From the NCBI GenBank assembly GCA_009746045.1, contig RPFO01000296.1, positions 2,103,064 to 2,167,063 on the forward strand: a stretch of 64,000 nucleotides of DNA, in the 5' to 3' direction. The DNA is from Mesostigma viride. Lineage: Eukaryota; Streptophyta; Mesostigmatophyceae; Mesostigmatales; Mesostigmataceae. Shown here one piece after another: positions 1 through 11,608 of this stretch. Under the pieces are notes generated by a model, which did no database searches, was not told where the DNA came from, and was given only the letters and a program-made list of their open reading frames with translations. Both the position numbers and the translations under genes were made by a program. Every line of letters begins with the position of its first letter. Positions within the stretch are counted from its first letter, which is position 1.

Positions 1-1422
1 ACGTGGCAAAAAACTGGGCTCAATTTGGCCACTGCAACTGCCTGAAACAATTAAAAAACTCTCAGTCCTCAGGAGAGGAATGGGGCTTTTGCTAACTTTG
101 CTAGCATGTAAGTGCGGTCATACTACACAATACCGTGGCCACCAACCATCCCAATCAACTCATTTCCCTTCAAGCATTACAGGACAACACACTTGCATCA
201 TCATACTTCAGGTATATCATACCTTATCATGTTGTGAGAGCCTATGCATGCATGTAGGGAATGGGCTTGGATATATACCTACCAACAAAGGGTTATGTTA
301 TAAGTGTCAACAACCACTATAATGGGTAGGTTAAGCATATTTCCATTGTTTCTAACAACAATAGATATGGCTATAACTGTTTTGCCTTGCCATGATGTGG
401 CCAACATAGTTGCTGGCACATGATGGCAGTGGTTTGTCACCAAGACTTTTCACTCACCCGTAAAAGCTTGAATGCACCCTTGACGCAGCCCGTGGCCACA
501 CAATCATGCAGTATGAACGTAGCAAGAGAGTAACTAACATCTACGAAGGTGTTTAAACCTGCACAGCTCCTCAAACCCTGCACAACTACACTGGGTTAAG
601 GCAAATGCCTGCGCTAACATCATCTGAAAAGGGGGTTTTAGAGAGGGGCAGGCAACGGTCAAGAAAGAGCACCAAGACTTGAACCTGACAACGCCTCGCA
701 AGCTTAAACTCATGTAAGAACATCAAGAAACGAAGAGGCAACGATTATCCGGCTTTACCTGGCACGGCTGGCGTTACCTTGGCCCAGGCGGTGCCCGCAA
801 AAGTGGCACTTTGCGGCACATAGACCATGACGTGACAGAATGGTCGAAATCATCAAATCTATACTGTCACTCAATTTATTCTTATACAATGCATGTTAAA
901 ATGTAGAAAGAAACCTATCAGCCATTGAAATTACGCCGGAAAGCAAGCGCAGTCATCAATTCCGTCGACCTGCCTTATCGCAGTTTTTTCCAGAAAGAAC
1001 AGTGCCGACACCGGGTAAATCGCATCCCCGCGAGCTAAAAATTGATTTTTATCATCTTTAGGGCATGTTAAATCTATTTCCTGAGTTTGGGCGGCTAACT
1101 CGTCCGCAAACGTAAACTGCATGCATGGGCGCGAGCCGCCATGGCTAGGTCGTGCATTTCCGGAACTCGCGTTTCACGTGGAAAAGTACCCTTACCACCT
1201 GTACTTTGACCGTACATTTAGCCGCTCATACCAAATCCAAAAAAATCCCCAAAATATGTTCAAGAAAGATCTTTTCACGTAGTATTTGAATAAATTTTGA
1301 GAGAATTTTTTTGACAAACATTCTGACCGGGGCGAATTTTCTACGAAACCCAAAAACTCGGTCCTCTAGAGAGGACTGAGTTCAACTCAGTCCTCCGTAG
1401 AGGACCAGGGACAGACGACGAG
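1..1422 (+). mobile_element. piggyBac-like TIR element, family B copy 1 (left part outside window)
   Basis: The stretch matches the reverse complement of 55690-57406 along its whole length. It ends in the same terminus, GGGACAGACGACGAG (1408-1422), preceded by a subterminal hairpin built from AGGACTGAGTT/AACTCAGTCCT. In the other copy this terminus abuts TTAA; here it abuts TTAG (1423-1426), which I read as a mutated TTAA target. TTAA duplication points to the piggyBac superfamily. No transposase frame is visible, so the element is non-autonomous. The sequence to its right is the integrase coding region of the outer LTR element, so this copy interrupts that element. Confidence 0.75.
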
Positions 1423-1495
1423 TTAGTGCAGCAGCAGAAAAGGTAATCACGTATGGTGCTCTAGCAGAGCAACTGCACAAGGTTATGGGCCATGA
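1423..1495 (+). pseudogene. copia 2 integrase, N-terminal fragment (start of HHCC finger)
   Basis: In the frame used downstream this reads ALAEQLHKVMGHEA across the junction with 3441, matching the ELAHQ...MGHETVAEEL segment of copia 1. It carries the first histidines of the HHCC zinc finger. It is cut on the left by the family B element and on the right by the ORF1-only LINE derivative. Its last 11 bases (1485-1495) are one copy of the LINE target duplication. Confidence 0.7.
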
Positions 1496-3440
1496 ATTGA
1501 ATTGAATTGAATTGTAACATAACTCCGTTGGGAGTATATGTAGCACATAGCCCAGAGAAGGGGCATATGGCCTATCATACATTCTAAGCTACTTCCTGCA
1601 AGGGTGGGAATGTAAACAACACTTGCTCTAGGTGCACTAGGGCACCTGCACCACCCAGAGTTTCAGGCAACACCCAGCGAAGGGGAGCCTGTCATAGGTG
1701 GGGAAGATCATCATGGCTATACAAGAGCTAGGGCATGGCTTCTCTACAGAGAGCATCTCTCTGCATGGCATAGAATGGCGAAATTCTTAATGCAACATCC
1801 ATGGGGGTCCCGTTATAGGCAGGGCTTGGCTAAATCCTGTAGACAACATCCATGGGGGCCATTATGGGCGCACATGCGCGTGGGCCACATGCTAGGCTAA
1901 GCCTGACTAATCTACACTACTGGTATGAATTCCCTAGTCTGGGGTGGCAGGAGGGGGCTGCCAGGGCTTGTGGTCAACGTGGATGACCGCCCCCCTCCAG
2001 TATACCGGCTTCCCCCCTGCGCTGTGCCGGAGCTGAAGGTAGGCCGGCCATAGCTCGCGTCGCCGCTGTTGCTGGGCCAGGGTCAAGTCGTCGTCCAGCG
2101 TGAAGCGAGTCCTCGAGAGCTTCTTGCGGCATTTAAGGAACGACAGCTTGTCCGCCATGTACTTAAAGGTGAGGAGCACGGGTGCCGGGCCAGCCTTCCC
2201 CGCGCGCGGGGGAGGCGGACAGCCGACATGTCCAGCTCACCAGTGAGTAGCATGGGGGCAAGAATGTCGCGCTTAAATGCCTCAAGAAGGGTCGTGGAGG
2301 TCTCACCTGCCGGCTGGTCGAAGTGCTTGACGATGACATTGTGGCTGCGCCGGGCGATGTCGGTTTCCTCGCGAAGGTCGAGGGCTTGTTGCTTGAGTTG
2401 TGCCGAGATGGTGGAGGTGGTGGAGGTGGTGTGCTGCTTAAGCAAGTCCGCCCAGGTGGAGGGAGCATCGCCGGCCGGGCCAGCAGACGCCGGCTGGGCG
2501 GCGATGTCCTTCACCGCCTGGGCGGTGAGGCCGGCGGTGTCATGCAAGCTCTCAAGGGCGTTGGCGGTGGCTTGAAGGCGTTGGTCGAGGTCGAGGAGCT
2601 GGGCTTTGATGTCGGCAGTGGAGGCGGAAATGGCAGTGGAGGTGGAGGCGGCAGCGGCGGAAATGTGAGGAAGTTCAGCAGCCAGCGTGCCACCCATTGC
2701 TGCGACGTCAGCAGCAAGGGGGGTCACGTGCTGCTGAAAGGCTTCCGTGAGGATGGAACGGAGGGTGGGGGCGGAGATGGATGGAGCCCAGATCTCGTCG
2801 TCAGAGCGCTCGAGAAGGGAGTTGAGGATGGTGTGCTGGAGCTGGGGGCGGGGGCAGCCAAGCAGGGCGCCGTGGGTTTGCCAGCGGCAGCCGTTGCTGC
2901 CGATGAGGCGACCTTGGTCGTAAAGATGGAGGCACAGGTCGTAAAGCGAGGCGTAGTCCCCGTAGAAGATGCAGTCCATAGCATCGTAAGGAGACAGGTT
3001 GTTCCAGTCGTGATCATCGACCTTGAAAGGGTGGGGCCGAAAGCGCGGTTCCGAGGGGCGGGACCATCCTGTTTTGTCGGCTGGGCGGGTGCGTTTCGGG
3101 TCAGGCGATGCCGATGGCGAGGCATTAAGCCCGGGAGGTTGCTGGGTGGCCACCAGTGCACGACTAGTGTCACCGCTGTCTACCGGACCTGATGGCGGAG
3201 CTGCAGCCGCAGCTGCCGCATTTTCATGGGCGAGCGCATCCGCCAAACTGCGTTGCGTCAAAGGACGTTTGCTCGTCATATATTGCGTGTTAGATTCGGA
3301 AAATTATATCAGCATGTGCGTCTTAGAGAGACGAAGCGATAGTGATATTCACAGCTGAATTTGGGGCTCAAACGTGAAAGTTATGAGCTCCGCCGTCAGC
3401 CATGGCTACCTCGTGGCTCGTGGCTCGTGGCTCGTGGCTC
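1496..3440 (-). mobile_element. ORF1-only non-LTR retrotransposon (HAL1-like 'half-LINE'), full unit
   Basis: The unit is bounded by an 11-bp target site duplication, ATGGGCCATGA, at 1485-1495 and 3441-3451. On the minus strand it consists of a 161-nt leader that starts with GAGCCAC repeats, a single ORF (ORF1), a 3' UTR of about 440 nt with a CTCC-CAAC-GGAG hairpin (1523-1534), and a tail of repeated AATTC. There is no ORF2, so it must borrow a reverse transcriptase. A second copy (53101-53646) has the same ORF1 end, UTR and tail with its own TSD, showing that this ORF1-plus-tail structure is a mobile unit and not a chance deletion. Confidence 0.85.
1934..3279 (-). pseudogene. LINE ORF1 (gag-like RNA-binding protein), one frameshift
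   Basis: ORF1 starts at ATG 3279 and reads for about 355 residues: an Ala/Pro-rich N-terminus, a conserved-looking block around DWNNLSPYDAMDCIFYGDYA, then an Ala/Ser/Thr-rich helical stretch that could be coiled coil. Near 2200 (a GC-rich run) the frame shifts by one base and the true C-terminus continues to the stop at 1934. This end, with TRFTLDDDLTLAQQQRR and ELWPAY, resembles the C-terminal domain of L1-type ORF1 proteins, which bind nucleic acid in the retrotransposition particle. The frameshift means this copy is probably dead. The assignment rests on motif likeness, not on a search. Confidence 0.75.
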
Positions 3441-3518
3441 ATGGGCCATGAGGCTGTGGCTGAAAGGCTAGCCAATAAAATACAAGGCCATGATCTGGAA
3501 CAGATGTGCAGGCACGTA
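3441..3518 (+). pseudogene. copia 2 integrase, middle fragment of HHCC finger
   Basis: This reads MGHEAVAERLANKIQ...LEQMCRHV and joins to 13745 to give RKHCEQCQ, completing an HHCC zinc finger. It corresponds to GHETVAEELARRLGG...QHCQECQ in copia 1. It is bounded by the LINE-derivative TSD on the left and by the copia 1 target duplication ACGTA (3514-3518) on the right. Confidence 0.85.
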
Positions 3519-4005
3519 AGTTAGGAAATGAGAAATGAACGACGTGGTATATTGCTTGAGAACACTGTGTGCTGAGAGCAATGAATTGCTTGGTTCATTA
3601 GAAAATAGGTTTACCCTTTATCAACGTTCCTCTCACTGGCTGCGCCGCCAGCGGTGACCGTTGGGTGCAGACCGTTGGCCCGAGGCCGCACGATGACAGG
3701 TAGCAGTCTAGTCACTGCATCGTGTGATCACAGATCAATGCACGCTGCAGTACGGTCCCTATCTAGGATACTCTAGTACCGTCCAATGACAGGACACTAC
3801 GTATACTGGGTACTGACATCTGTCACGTACCCCAGTACCCAAAGTACCTATCTAGGGAAACGTATGCGACTCGACTAGCATTCCTATCTGCATAGCCCAC
3901 GTGGTATTTATATTCACATACCAACGTAGGTTTACAAGGCTTATTCATACGTTGTATTCACAATGCCTTTGAGACTTAGTCTACAGCAAAGCATGGAGAC
4001 TAACT
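3519..4005 (-). repeat. 3' LTR of copia 1 (487 bp)
   Basis: It is flanked by ACGTA on the outside. In either orientation it begins AGTTAG and ends CTAACT, a 6-bp inverted repeat, so it lacks the usual TG...CA ends. Positions 3519-3616 match 11509-11608 and the rest matches 13357-13739. It carries a TATAAATA on the minus strand at the place equivalent to 13639-13646, a plausible LTR promoter. Confidence 0.88.
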
Positions 4006-4372
4006 CCAGTATTGTTTTATTATTTATTTCAGGTCTGCACCCCCAACATTATTGTTATTGTTTTTAAGTTGATTAGGGGTACAAAAGAGACATGGCTGGT
4101 TGAGCCAGGTTGGTTACAGCTGGCTGTTCTGGCCAGGTGTTATATTGCACATTAAATAAGGTGTACACAGCTGGCTGGTTTGGCCAGTTATTGGAGCACA
4201 CATTAAGTAAGTGGATACAAAGCTTGTGTCCTCAAGCTGCAAATGGATACAAATCTGACCTAGCCAGCACTCACACCCCACAACGAATGTGTTGAATTTT
4301 ATGGCGCCCAGCAGCTATCGCTGTGGTAAGGGGGTGTGGTGGTTGTGTACTGTGCTATGGCCAGTCATTTAT

Positions 4373-6138
4373 TCAAACACTGACTCTGATATCATAGGGG
4401 TTCATGTTCTGAAAGAGGAGCTGGTACTGTTGGCCAGCAGCATCCCGCAGCTTCGTTAGAGCGTCTGCTGGGTTGTCCTCATCATCCACATGAGTCCAGC
4501 TGGAAAAATAGGTGGCCTCCTGTTTGAGGATCACCCAATCCAAGTCAGTGTGGACAGCAGCAGAAACAGATTTCTTGGTTAGAAAACTGATCACAGAAAA
4601 GCTGTCAGTGTAGAGATGTGAGATTACATTGCATGTGCTGCCTGCCTGGGTTTGTAGCCAGGTGAGCATGTGCTGCAGCTAGGGAACGAGCATGCAATGC
4701 AGCAGACACCACAGCACGACATTCAGCTGAGTTGCTGCTGCCAGGTTTTCTGCGGTGTAGCCTGCTGTACCAGGAAGTGAGGGACATGTAATCTGACCTG
4801 TTGGTGAGAAAAAACAGCCCTGATTCCCGTGCCCCCATCTGATTGATTGTTCTGCTCTCCATGGAGCTGTCCATGACACATTGGATGTGGATGTCTTCCA
4901 TCAGATTCAGGCCATGGAGGATGAGGGGGGGACAGTCATTGACCAACTTCCTGATGTGACTGCATTTTATCTTGACTAGAACATCATGGGTGACCCTGCT
5001 GATGACAGCTAAGGGAGCCCCACAGATGGCTGACCACCACCCCAGTTTGCCCTGAACAGTGGCACACATGTGTAAGGGGAGGTAGTTGTCCTGCAGCAGA
5101 TCTAGACAATCTTGGATATATTCTGCAGGAGGGGAGAGAGAGCAGACCCACTGATCTGGCTGCCTATGCAGCTGCAACATGATGCCACAGAACTGGATGG
5201 GGGTTGTGCTCAATTCCACCTGTTTGCCAATCTCATATGATTCCTGGACCTGCTGAATAAAGGTTTTCACCTCAGCTCTAGGCCCACAAATGAGTTGGTC
5301 ATCTCCATGCCACACAAAGAACAGCAGTCCAGAGGGGGTGGGTACAACAAAAAAGCATGGGTCCAGGTCATCATACGTGGCCTTGAGCTTTTTGAATACT
5401 TCCTCTGCTGAGTCTCTGAAAATTTTTGGGGCACTGACAAGCCCTCATTCCACCCCAATGTTGATGATAAGGTGGGGCTCATCAATGTAAGGTTTCCACA
5501 CAGCTGGGGTGTCTACCACGTACACCTTCCCTTTCCACACAGATTCAGCCTTTTCTGGGTCCCCCCTGAGGAAGGCCCTTTTAATATCAGTGGCTTTGCA
5601 GACATAGTCTTGTCCTGTATTGAGGTTGTGTAGGAATAGGGAGAGCATGATCCTGAGTGAGGTTTGTTGCAACCCAGGTGTGTAGGTTTCCCCTTTTGGC
5701 AGTGTGGATGTCCCCTTTAATTCTGTGACACATGGTCTGGCATGGAAGATTGGGGAGCCCACTTTTTGTGGTTTTTGTTTGAGAACAAATTTTAATCTGA
5801 GCTTTTTGGCTCCCTCTGGCACGTCCCATGAAGGGGTGACAGGAGGTTTGTATTGAGGGTTTTTGGGGTTGGGCAGGACCCATTCCTGCCTGGCTTGGTG
5901 GACAATGGCCATCAGCCACTTGGTAAACCCTTTTTGTGTTTTGCATTCTTGTATGACGTGGGAGATTTGGTGGGGTGAGTGCATGGCTATGTCCCACTTA
6001 CCCAGCCCAAAGGCTGAGGGATGGAGGAACTGGCTGTGCACTAACTTGTCCAGATCAGGGATCTCCCCTGGTGCATACTGAGTGTTGACTGCCTTGATGA
6101 CAGCATCCATACCAGGGACAATACTGGAGAGAGGGATT
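4373..6138 (-). pseudogene. copia 1 reverse transcriptase-RNase H (decayed)
   Basis: Reading leftwards from the family A insertion, this begins KIPLSSIVPGMDAV and runs through KATDIKRAFLRGDP (first RT aspartate), FVWHGDDQLICG (catalytic pair, HGDD instead of the copia YVDD), MDSSMESR, AECRAV, YTDSFSVISF and DNPADALTK (RNase H), ending at 4373. An in-frame TGA near 5445 and a frameshift near 4680 break it. It aligns almost residue for residue with 15229-16965 of copia 2. Copying of element RNA to DNA is the family role; this copy cannot make the whole enzyme. Confidence 0.88.
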
Positions 6139-6142
6139 TTAA

Positions 6143-7831
6143 CCCCTAAATGGTCTTGCGGCCGATTTTCCGCCAAAAATCGAGTTCCAGCCGATGCATC
6201 GGCCCCTTCTCGGGCGACCAAATGCCGCGAAAACTATTGAGAATTAGGAAACGTTTAGCTGAGAAGATCGAAAGTTTATAAAATACTCTAAAGCATGGTA
6301 TATGGGTTTGCATACTTCTGACAAAGTTATAGAGGTGTTCTGGCCGGTCAAAGTACAAGGGGTCAGGGTACTTTTTCACGTACAACGTGCATTCCGGAAA
6401 ACGACGACCTGGCCTTGGCGGCTTGCGCCCACGCATGGCATTTACGTTTTCGTTCGAATTTTCTGACCAAACTTAGGATATTGATTTTATACGTCCTAAA
6501 GATCATACAGGCCAATTTCTGGCTCGCGGGAATGCCATTTGATAGGTGTCGGCAGCGTTCTTGCTGGAAAAAACTGCGATCAGGCCGGACGATAGAAACG
6601 TTGACAGCAATACCTTTCCGGCGTATTTTAAAGGATATATCGGTTTCTTTGTACTTTTTATGATACATATTAGTCGTTAACGTGCAAGGGTGGCCAGAAA
6701 TCGCCGAATCCAGCGACCATGCTGCACAACTTTGGTGTGCCGAAATGCGCCATTTTGCGGCCACCGCCTGGGCCAAGGTAACGCCATCCATGCCTGGTAA
6801 AGCTTAAGCATCGTTTTCCTATCGATGTTTGACGTTTATACATACGTTCTAGCTTGTGTAGCACATTCTTTTTGCATTATTCATGCTCTTTCTTGACCCT
6901 GGCCTGGCCCCTTTCTAAAACACCCTTCTTAGATGCTTCCCTCAGTCAGTTGACCTGCCACAGGGTGATGGTGATAAGTTTTAGAGGCTGTATGGGTTTG
7001 AATACCTCCATATATGTTTGTTATACATTTCCCATACACATATTGCATGAGTGTGAGGCAGTTGGCTGGTCTCTGTGGCATCATCAAGCACGTAACTGGT
7101 GAGTAAAAGCTTCCCATTGACAGCATGTGCCACCAGGTGTGCTGGCCATCACCTGGCAAGCTATAGCAGCTTAGGCCTAGTTTATCCTTGCTAGGGCAGG
7201 CTGAAATAGGCTCAACATCACTAGTTTGTTGGTGGCTGCCTCCTAGAATGCATGCCTTGCGTAGGGTATCCGTACCACGTTACCTACGTGCATGGACAAG
7301 GTAGCACCTGCACATAGGTGCCATGTAAGGGCAGTGTGATGATGCAGTTATGTTTCCCCATCATTGTGGAAGGGAAATGTATTGTTTGGCATGGTTGGTG
7401 GCCATATTAGTAGGTAGTATGCCCACCCTTACCCCCTTGGTTGCTTTTTACCAACGGTACCCCTATGGGCTGTACTGGGTGTAACTGCTGGTATACCCAC
7501 CCAAATGATGACCCCAATGGCTCAAACTGTTCAGCAACTAATTGTTTATCATCCCTGAAGTGGTAGGTGCCTAGGTCTTATAACATAATTCAAAATGCAC
7601 ATTCTACCAAAAATGAAAACGCGCGTCTTGACCCCCCTGACTTTGACGGCAGTTATATATGGCCTACCCTGCATATATGTGAGGTTGTGATATACCAACC
7701 CGAAGGGCAACTCATGGACATGCTTGGCCCCCAAGGACAGCCATTGGATATGGGTAGGTTGGATGGCATCTGGTTTGCAAAATTGTGAAGATCCAGCCGA
7801 TTTATCGGCAGGATCTCAGACCATTTAGGGG
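6143..7831 (+). mobile_element. piggyBac-like TIR element, family A copy 1
   Basis: TTAA (6139-6142) and TTAA (7832-7835) flank a 1689-bp element with inverted termini CCCCTAAATGGTCT and AGACCATTTAGGGG. Removing the element plus one TTAA restores the copia 1 frame PLDHFKIPL, identical to the uninterrupted copia 2 sequence at 15209-15235. That makes TTAA the exact target duplication and supports piggyBac-type transposition. A 142-codon open frame (6363-6791, minus) is open in all three long copies, but I recognise no transposase, so the element looks non-autonomous. Confidence 0.88.
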
Positions 7832-7835
7832 TTAA

Positions 7836-9590
7836 AGTGGTCCAGAGGAACTGCACCCACCCCTGTGACACTGAGCTCATTAGCTGAGATAAGCACCCCA
7901 GGATAGGATACAAAAGGTTCCCCCAACAAGGTGTTACCAGAGTACCCCTCCACCACCTGGAAGGGTGTCTAAATACCAAGTATAGGGAGCATCACCTGTC
8001 CCACTACATCCAGTGAGCTTTGGCCTGAGAAATCCTGCACCCGTGCCCAAAATGAAGGTGCAATCTCAAGACCAGGGATGGCTTGTGCACTGATCACACT
8101 GACCTGTGCCTGAGTGTCTATTGCCAAGGTCCAGGGGTCCTGACTAGTGCACACAGCTGAGACTTTTGCCAACCCTTCGGCCACAGCAGCTTGTTGCTTA
8201 TGTGACCTGTGTAATGCTTGCAAGGCGACTGCCAATCTTGACCTCAGAGCGGGAGGGTTGGCAGACAATTTGGTGCCTTGGGGCTGAGCTAATGCTTCCA
8301 ACCCAGCTACCTCGTGCCTGGTTAAGCGATCCCCAGGTTGTGAAGTGGGCCTGGCTTCACTGAGGGTGGAAGGGTTCACAGAGGGTGCTGTGGTGCTGTC
8401 AACAGCAGTAATTGGTGGCTCAGGGCTACTGCTGGGCATGCTGGAGTTGCCAGATAGAAGTAGTGAGTCCATGCTTAAAGACTCTTCCCCAGGCACGTCT
8501 GCCATGGGAGAATAATACTTCTTAATTCTATGACAGCTCACCCTATGACGCTTCCCATTGATATTGTGCTTGACCTCCACGGTCTTGCTGTTTTTGGTAA
8601 ATCCACGGATGGTAACTGGACCTAGCCAAGTTCCAACCTTACCAAAGCGGTTTTCCTTGTAATAGAGAACTTGATCACCTTTTTGGAATACTGGCCTGGG
8701 ATGGGTTTTATCTTTTTCTGCCAGTTTTGCTGAGGTTTGTGCACGTGCAGTGTTGTACAGTGCTATCACCTCTGGGGGATATACACCTGCCTGCAGGCCT
8801 GCTGGGATTACTTCACCCCACTTGGCATGCAAGACAGGTCTCATGTTTAGGGTTGTGCACATTTCATGGCACCAGAGTGCCCTGTCACAATAGACCCCTG
8901 AAGTAGCATCCTTGGAAGGATTTTTGGCTAGTAGGGTTTTGACAGATCTGATGGTTCTTTCAATGACCCCCTGACCCTCATGATCTTCCAGCCCAGCAAT
9001 CTCGATTGCTTCACACCCTTCCAGGTCAGTCAGACAAGAAAATTGTTGATCAAGCAAAATTCTGTCAACTGGGTAGAATCTGGGTAAAGCAATCATGAGT
9101 GCAACACGTAGCTGCCCTGCAGACATCATGCCAGGTAGGGGTTCCATTACTGTGAACCTGGACCATGAATCTTTTAGGATCAGGTAGGGCTGGACATCTT
9201 TGTTGATGTGCATCACATCCCCCATCTTCCACCACTATCATGCCTCTAGTGGTGGAAGGAGTTGCAGTATGCCATTTTTTAGGTTTGGGGCTGTTAAACT
9301 GACATTCTTGACAGTGTTGTCTAGCCAGTTTTACTGCATTCCTGAGTGGTTTTCCCATGCTACTACCCCCCAGCCGTCTGGCTAGTTCCTCAGCCACTGT
9401 TTCATGACCCATGGCTAGGCAGCAGCTGGTGAGCAAGCTCCTTGATATCTATGGAGTTGTCAACAGTGGGGGTTAGTGCTTTTATGTAAGGTTCCAGTAC
9501 AGGGTGTTGGGAGGACAGTAAGGTTGCTGCCTCAAAATCAATTATGCCCTGGCTGCCATCCCCAATGGTAATGAGATCATCATCCTCAGA
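7836..9590 (-). pseudogene. copia 1 integrase and retropepsin-like domain
   Basis: On the minus strand an HHCC finger (MGHETVAEEL...HCQECQ, about 9260-9420) is followed by the DDE core with GDVMHI, ILLDQQFS and GQGVIERT, a GPY-like module (TWLGPVTI...CHRIKKYY, about 8500-8680), a Ser/Pro-rich linker, then a retropepsin-like segment with LAIDTQAQVSVISA (about 8080-8125). Frameshifts near 9415 and 9228 disable it. Placing the protease-like domain after the integrase is unusual: copia elements normally have protease before integrase. From the core to the protease the frame is continuous, unlike copia 2, where an A run splits it. Confidence 0.85.
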
Positions 9591-9619
9591 GTAAGCAAGG
9601 TGAGAGAACTCACATTGAG

Positions 9620-10104
<485 letters not shown>

Positions 10105-10183
10105 CCCTGTGAGGGCCTGTTGTTGGTATTGTTATTGTTAATTAATTAATCGCAGCTTTTCTTGTTTGTTCATTGTATTGATT

Positions 10184-10467
10184 GAGAGGACAGTATCTTT
10201 GCTGCCTCAAAACCCACCATGGTTTGGTAGCATTTTCGTTTGTTTGCTTGTAATGAGAGGACAGAAGCTGTGCTGCCTCAACACCAACCATGGTTTGGTA
10301 ACAGTTTCGTTTGTTTGTTTGCAGTGAGAGGACAGCATCTGTGCTGCCTCAACACCAACCATGGTTTGGTAACAGTTTCATTTGTTTGCTTGTAATGAGA
10401 GGACAGCATCTGTGCTGCCTCAACACCAACCATGGTTTGGTAACAGTTTTGTTTGTTTGTTTGTGAT
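10184..10467. repeat. 71-bp tandem repeat, 4 copies
   Basis: Units start at 10184, 10255, 10326 and 10397, each opening GAGAGGACAG and containing CACCAACCATGGTTTGGTAA. The unit length is not a multiple of three, so any frame rotates between units. On the minus strand each unit can read VGVEAAQMLSS, which resembles DFEAATLLSSQHP of the copia 1 polyprotein (about 9490-9540), suggesting the array grew from a gag-region segment. Confidence 0.9.
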
Positions 10468-11508
10468 CTGTTAGTGTTTCTTGTTATTGCCTCCCGGTGC
10501 TGCTTGAGCGTTAGCACCAGCCATATCTTTACCCGCAAGTACATGCGTTTGGTAATGGCTTCTGCCACTACTGCATGCGTTATTGATTATGTGCGGCGGC
10601 TGGGCAAGCTCCATGTCTAGGGAGATTGACAGCAGTGGGTTTGATTAAGGGCCCTCAGCCCTGACATAGAGAGGATCAACAGTCTCCCTAGAGGGTAGAG
10701 GCTGTGCTGCCAAGAAAGCAACAATACCCTTACACTCATCCCAAATAAAATGGGGAGATCTGCGTTCAAAAGACATGACATTCATTCAGATAAGTCACGT
10801 TGGGGTGGACGGAGATACTTGTCTCGTTTGCATATGCCGTCCAGCCCAGGCCGCCCACCGCCGGCGATGGGGATAGGCCAGGAGTGCTTTTATCACATAA
10901 CAGCTGGAGCGTTTCTATGCTCCTCATGCTGCAGCGATAGCTTTCTGTTTGGTTATGATATGTTGAAAAGATAGCCACCGCTCTTGAGCATTATATCAGA
11001 GCATGCATGAGGAAAGAAAGCAACGGACTTGCTTACGCTGGAAGCCCCAGGGGCCGGCGCGGGGCCGGTGCCTCCTGGGGGGTTGTTTTCCTGCCGCATT
11101 GCCGCCGCCATGGCTGCTCCAGCAGTGGGTGCTGCTGTCGCAGCCGCCGGGGAAGAGGGTTGGTCGGTGCCCAGTAGGGGAACCGGCTCCGCCACCGGCT
11201 GGCGCACAGGGGAGGGGGGTTGTTCGGACTGCCTCGCGGCAGCCGGACCCTCCACCTGGCTGGTATTGTCATGGTTGTTCTTTTGTTTTCTTTTTCTTTG
11301 TCTTCTTTTTGTTTTGTTGTTATTGCATGCAGGCGCACCGACATCAGCCGATGCCCTGTTGTCTGGCGGACGACGCTGATCATCATCGTCGTCCCCAAGA
11401 TGTAGTTTCTTTTTCTCTTTTTTTTTTTTCTTTTCTTTTTTTTTTTTTCCAGTGCCGGTTTGAACCGTTGTTGAGTTTGATGTTGCTGAAGAGCGTTTAT
11501 AAAATTCA
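10468..11508. other. copia 1 internal leader region, no recognisable gene
   Basis: This lies between the 71-bp array and the copia 1 5' LTR and should hold its leader and gag start. A GC-rich Ala/Pro-coding stretch (about 11030-11255, minus) is open but matches nothing I know. A 45-base T-rich tract (about 11407-11451) ends in CCAG. I do not find a convincing primer binding site next to the LTR. Confidence 0.5.
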
Positions 11509-11608
11509 AGTTAGGAAATGAGAAATGAACGACGTGGTATATTGCTTGAGAACACTGTGTGCTGAGAGCAATGAATTGCTTGGTTCATTAGAAAATAGGT
11601 TTACCCTT

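Noticed and set aside
2323-3192. Plus-strand 289-codon frame
   Set aside because: It is the complement of the GC-rich LINE ORF1; composition explains its openness.
10991-11005. TATATCAGAGCATGC as a copia primer binding site
   Set aside because: It lacks the initial TGG, is on the wrong strand for copia 1 and is not next to an LTR.
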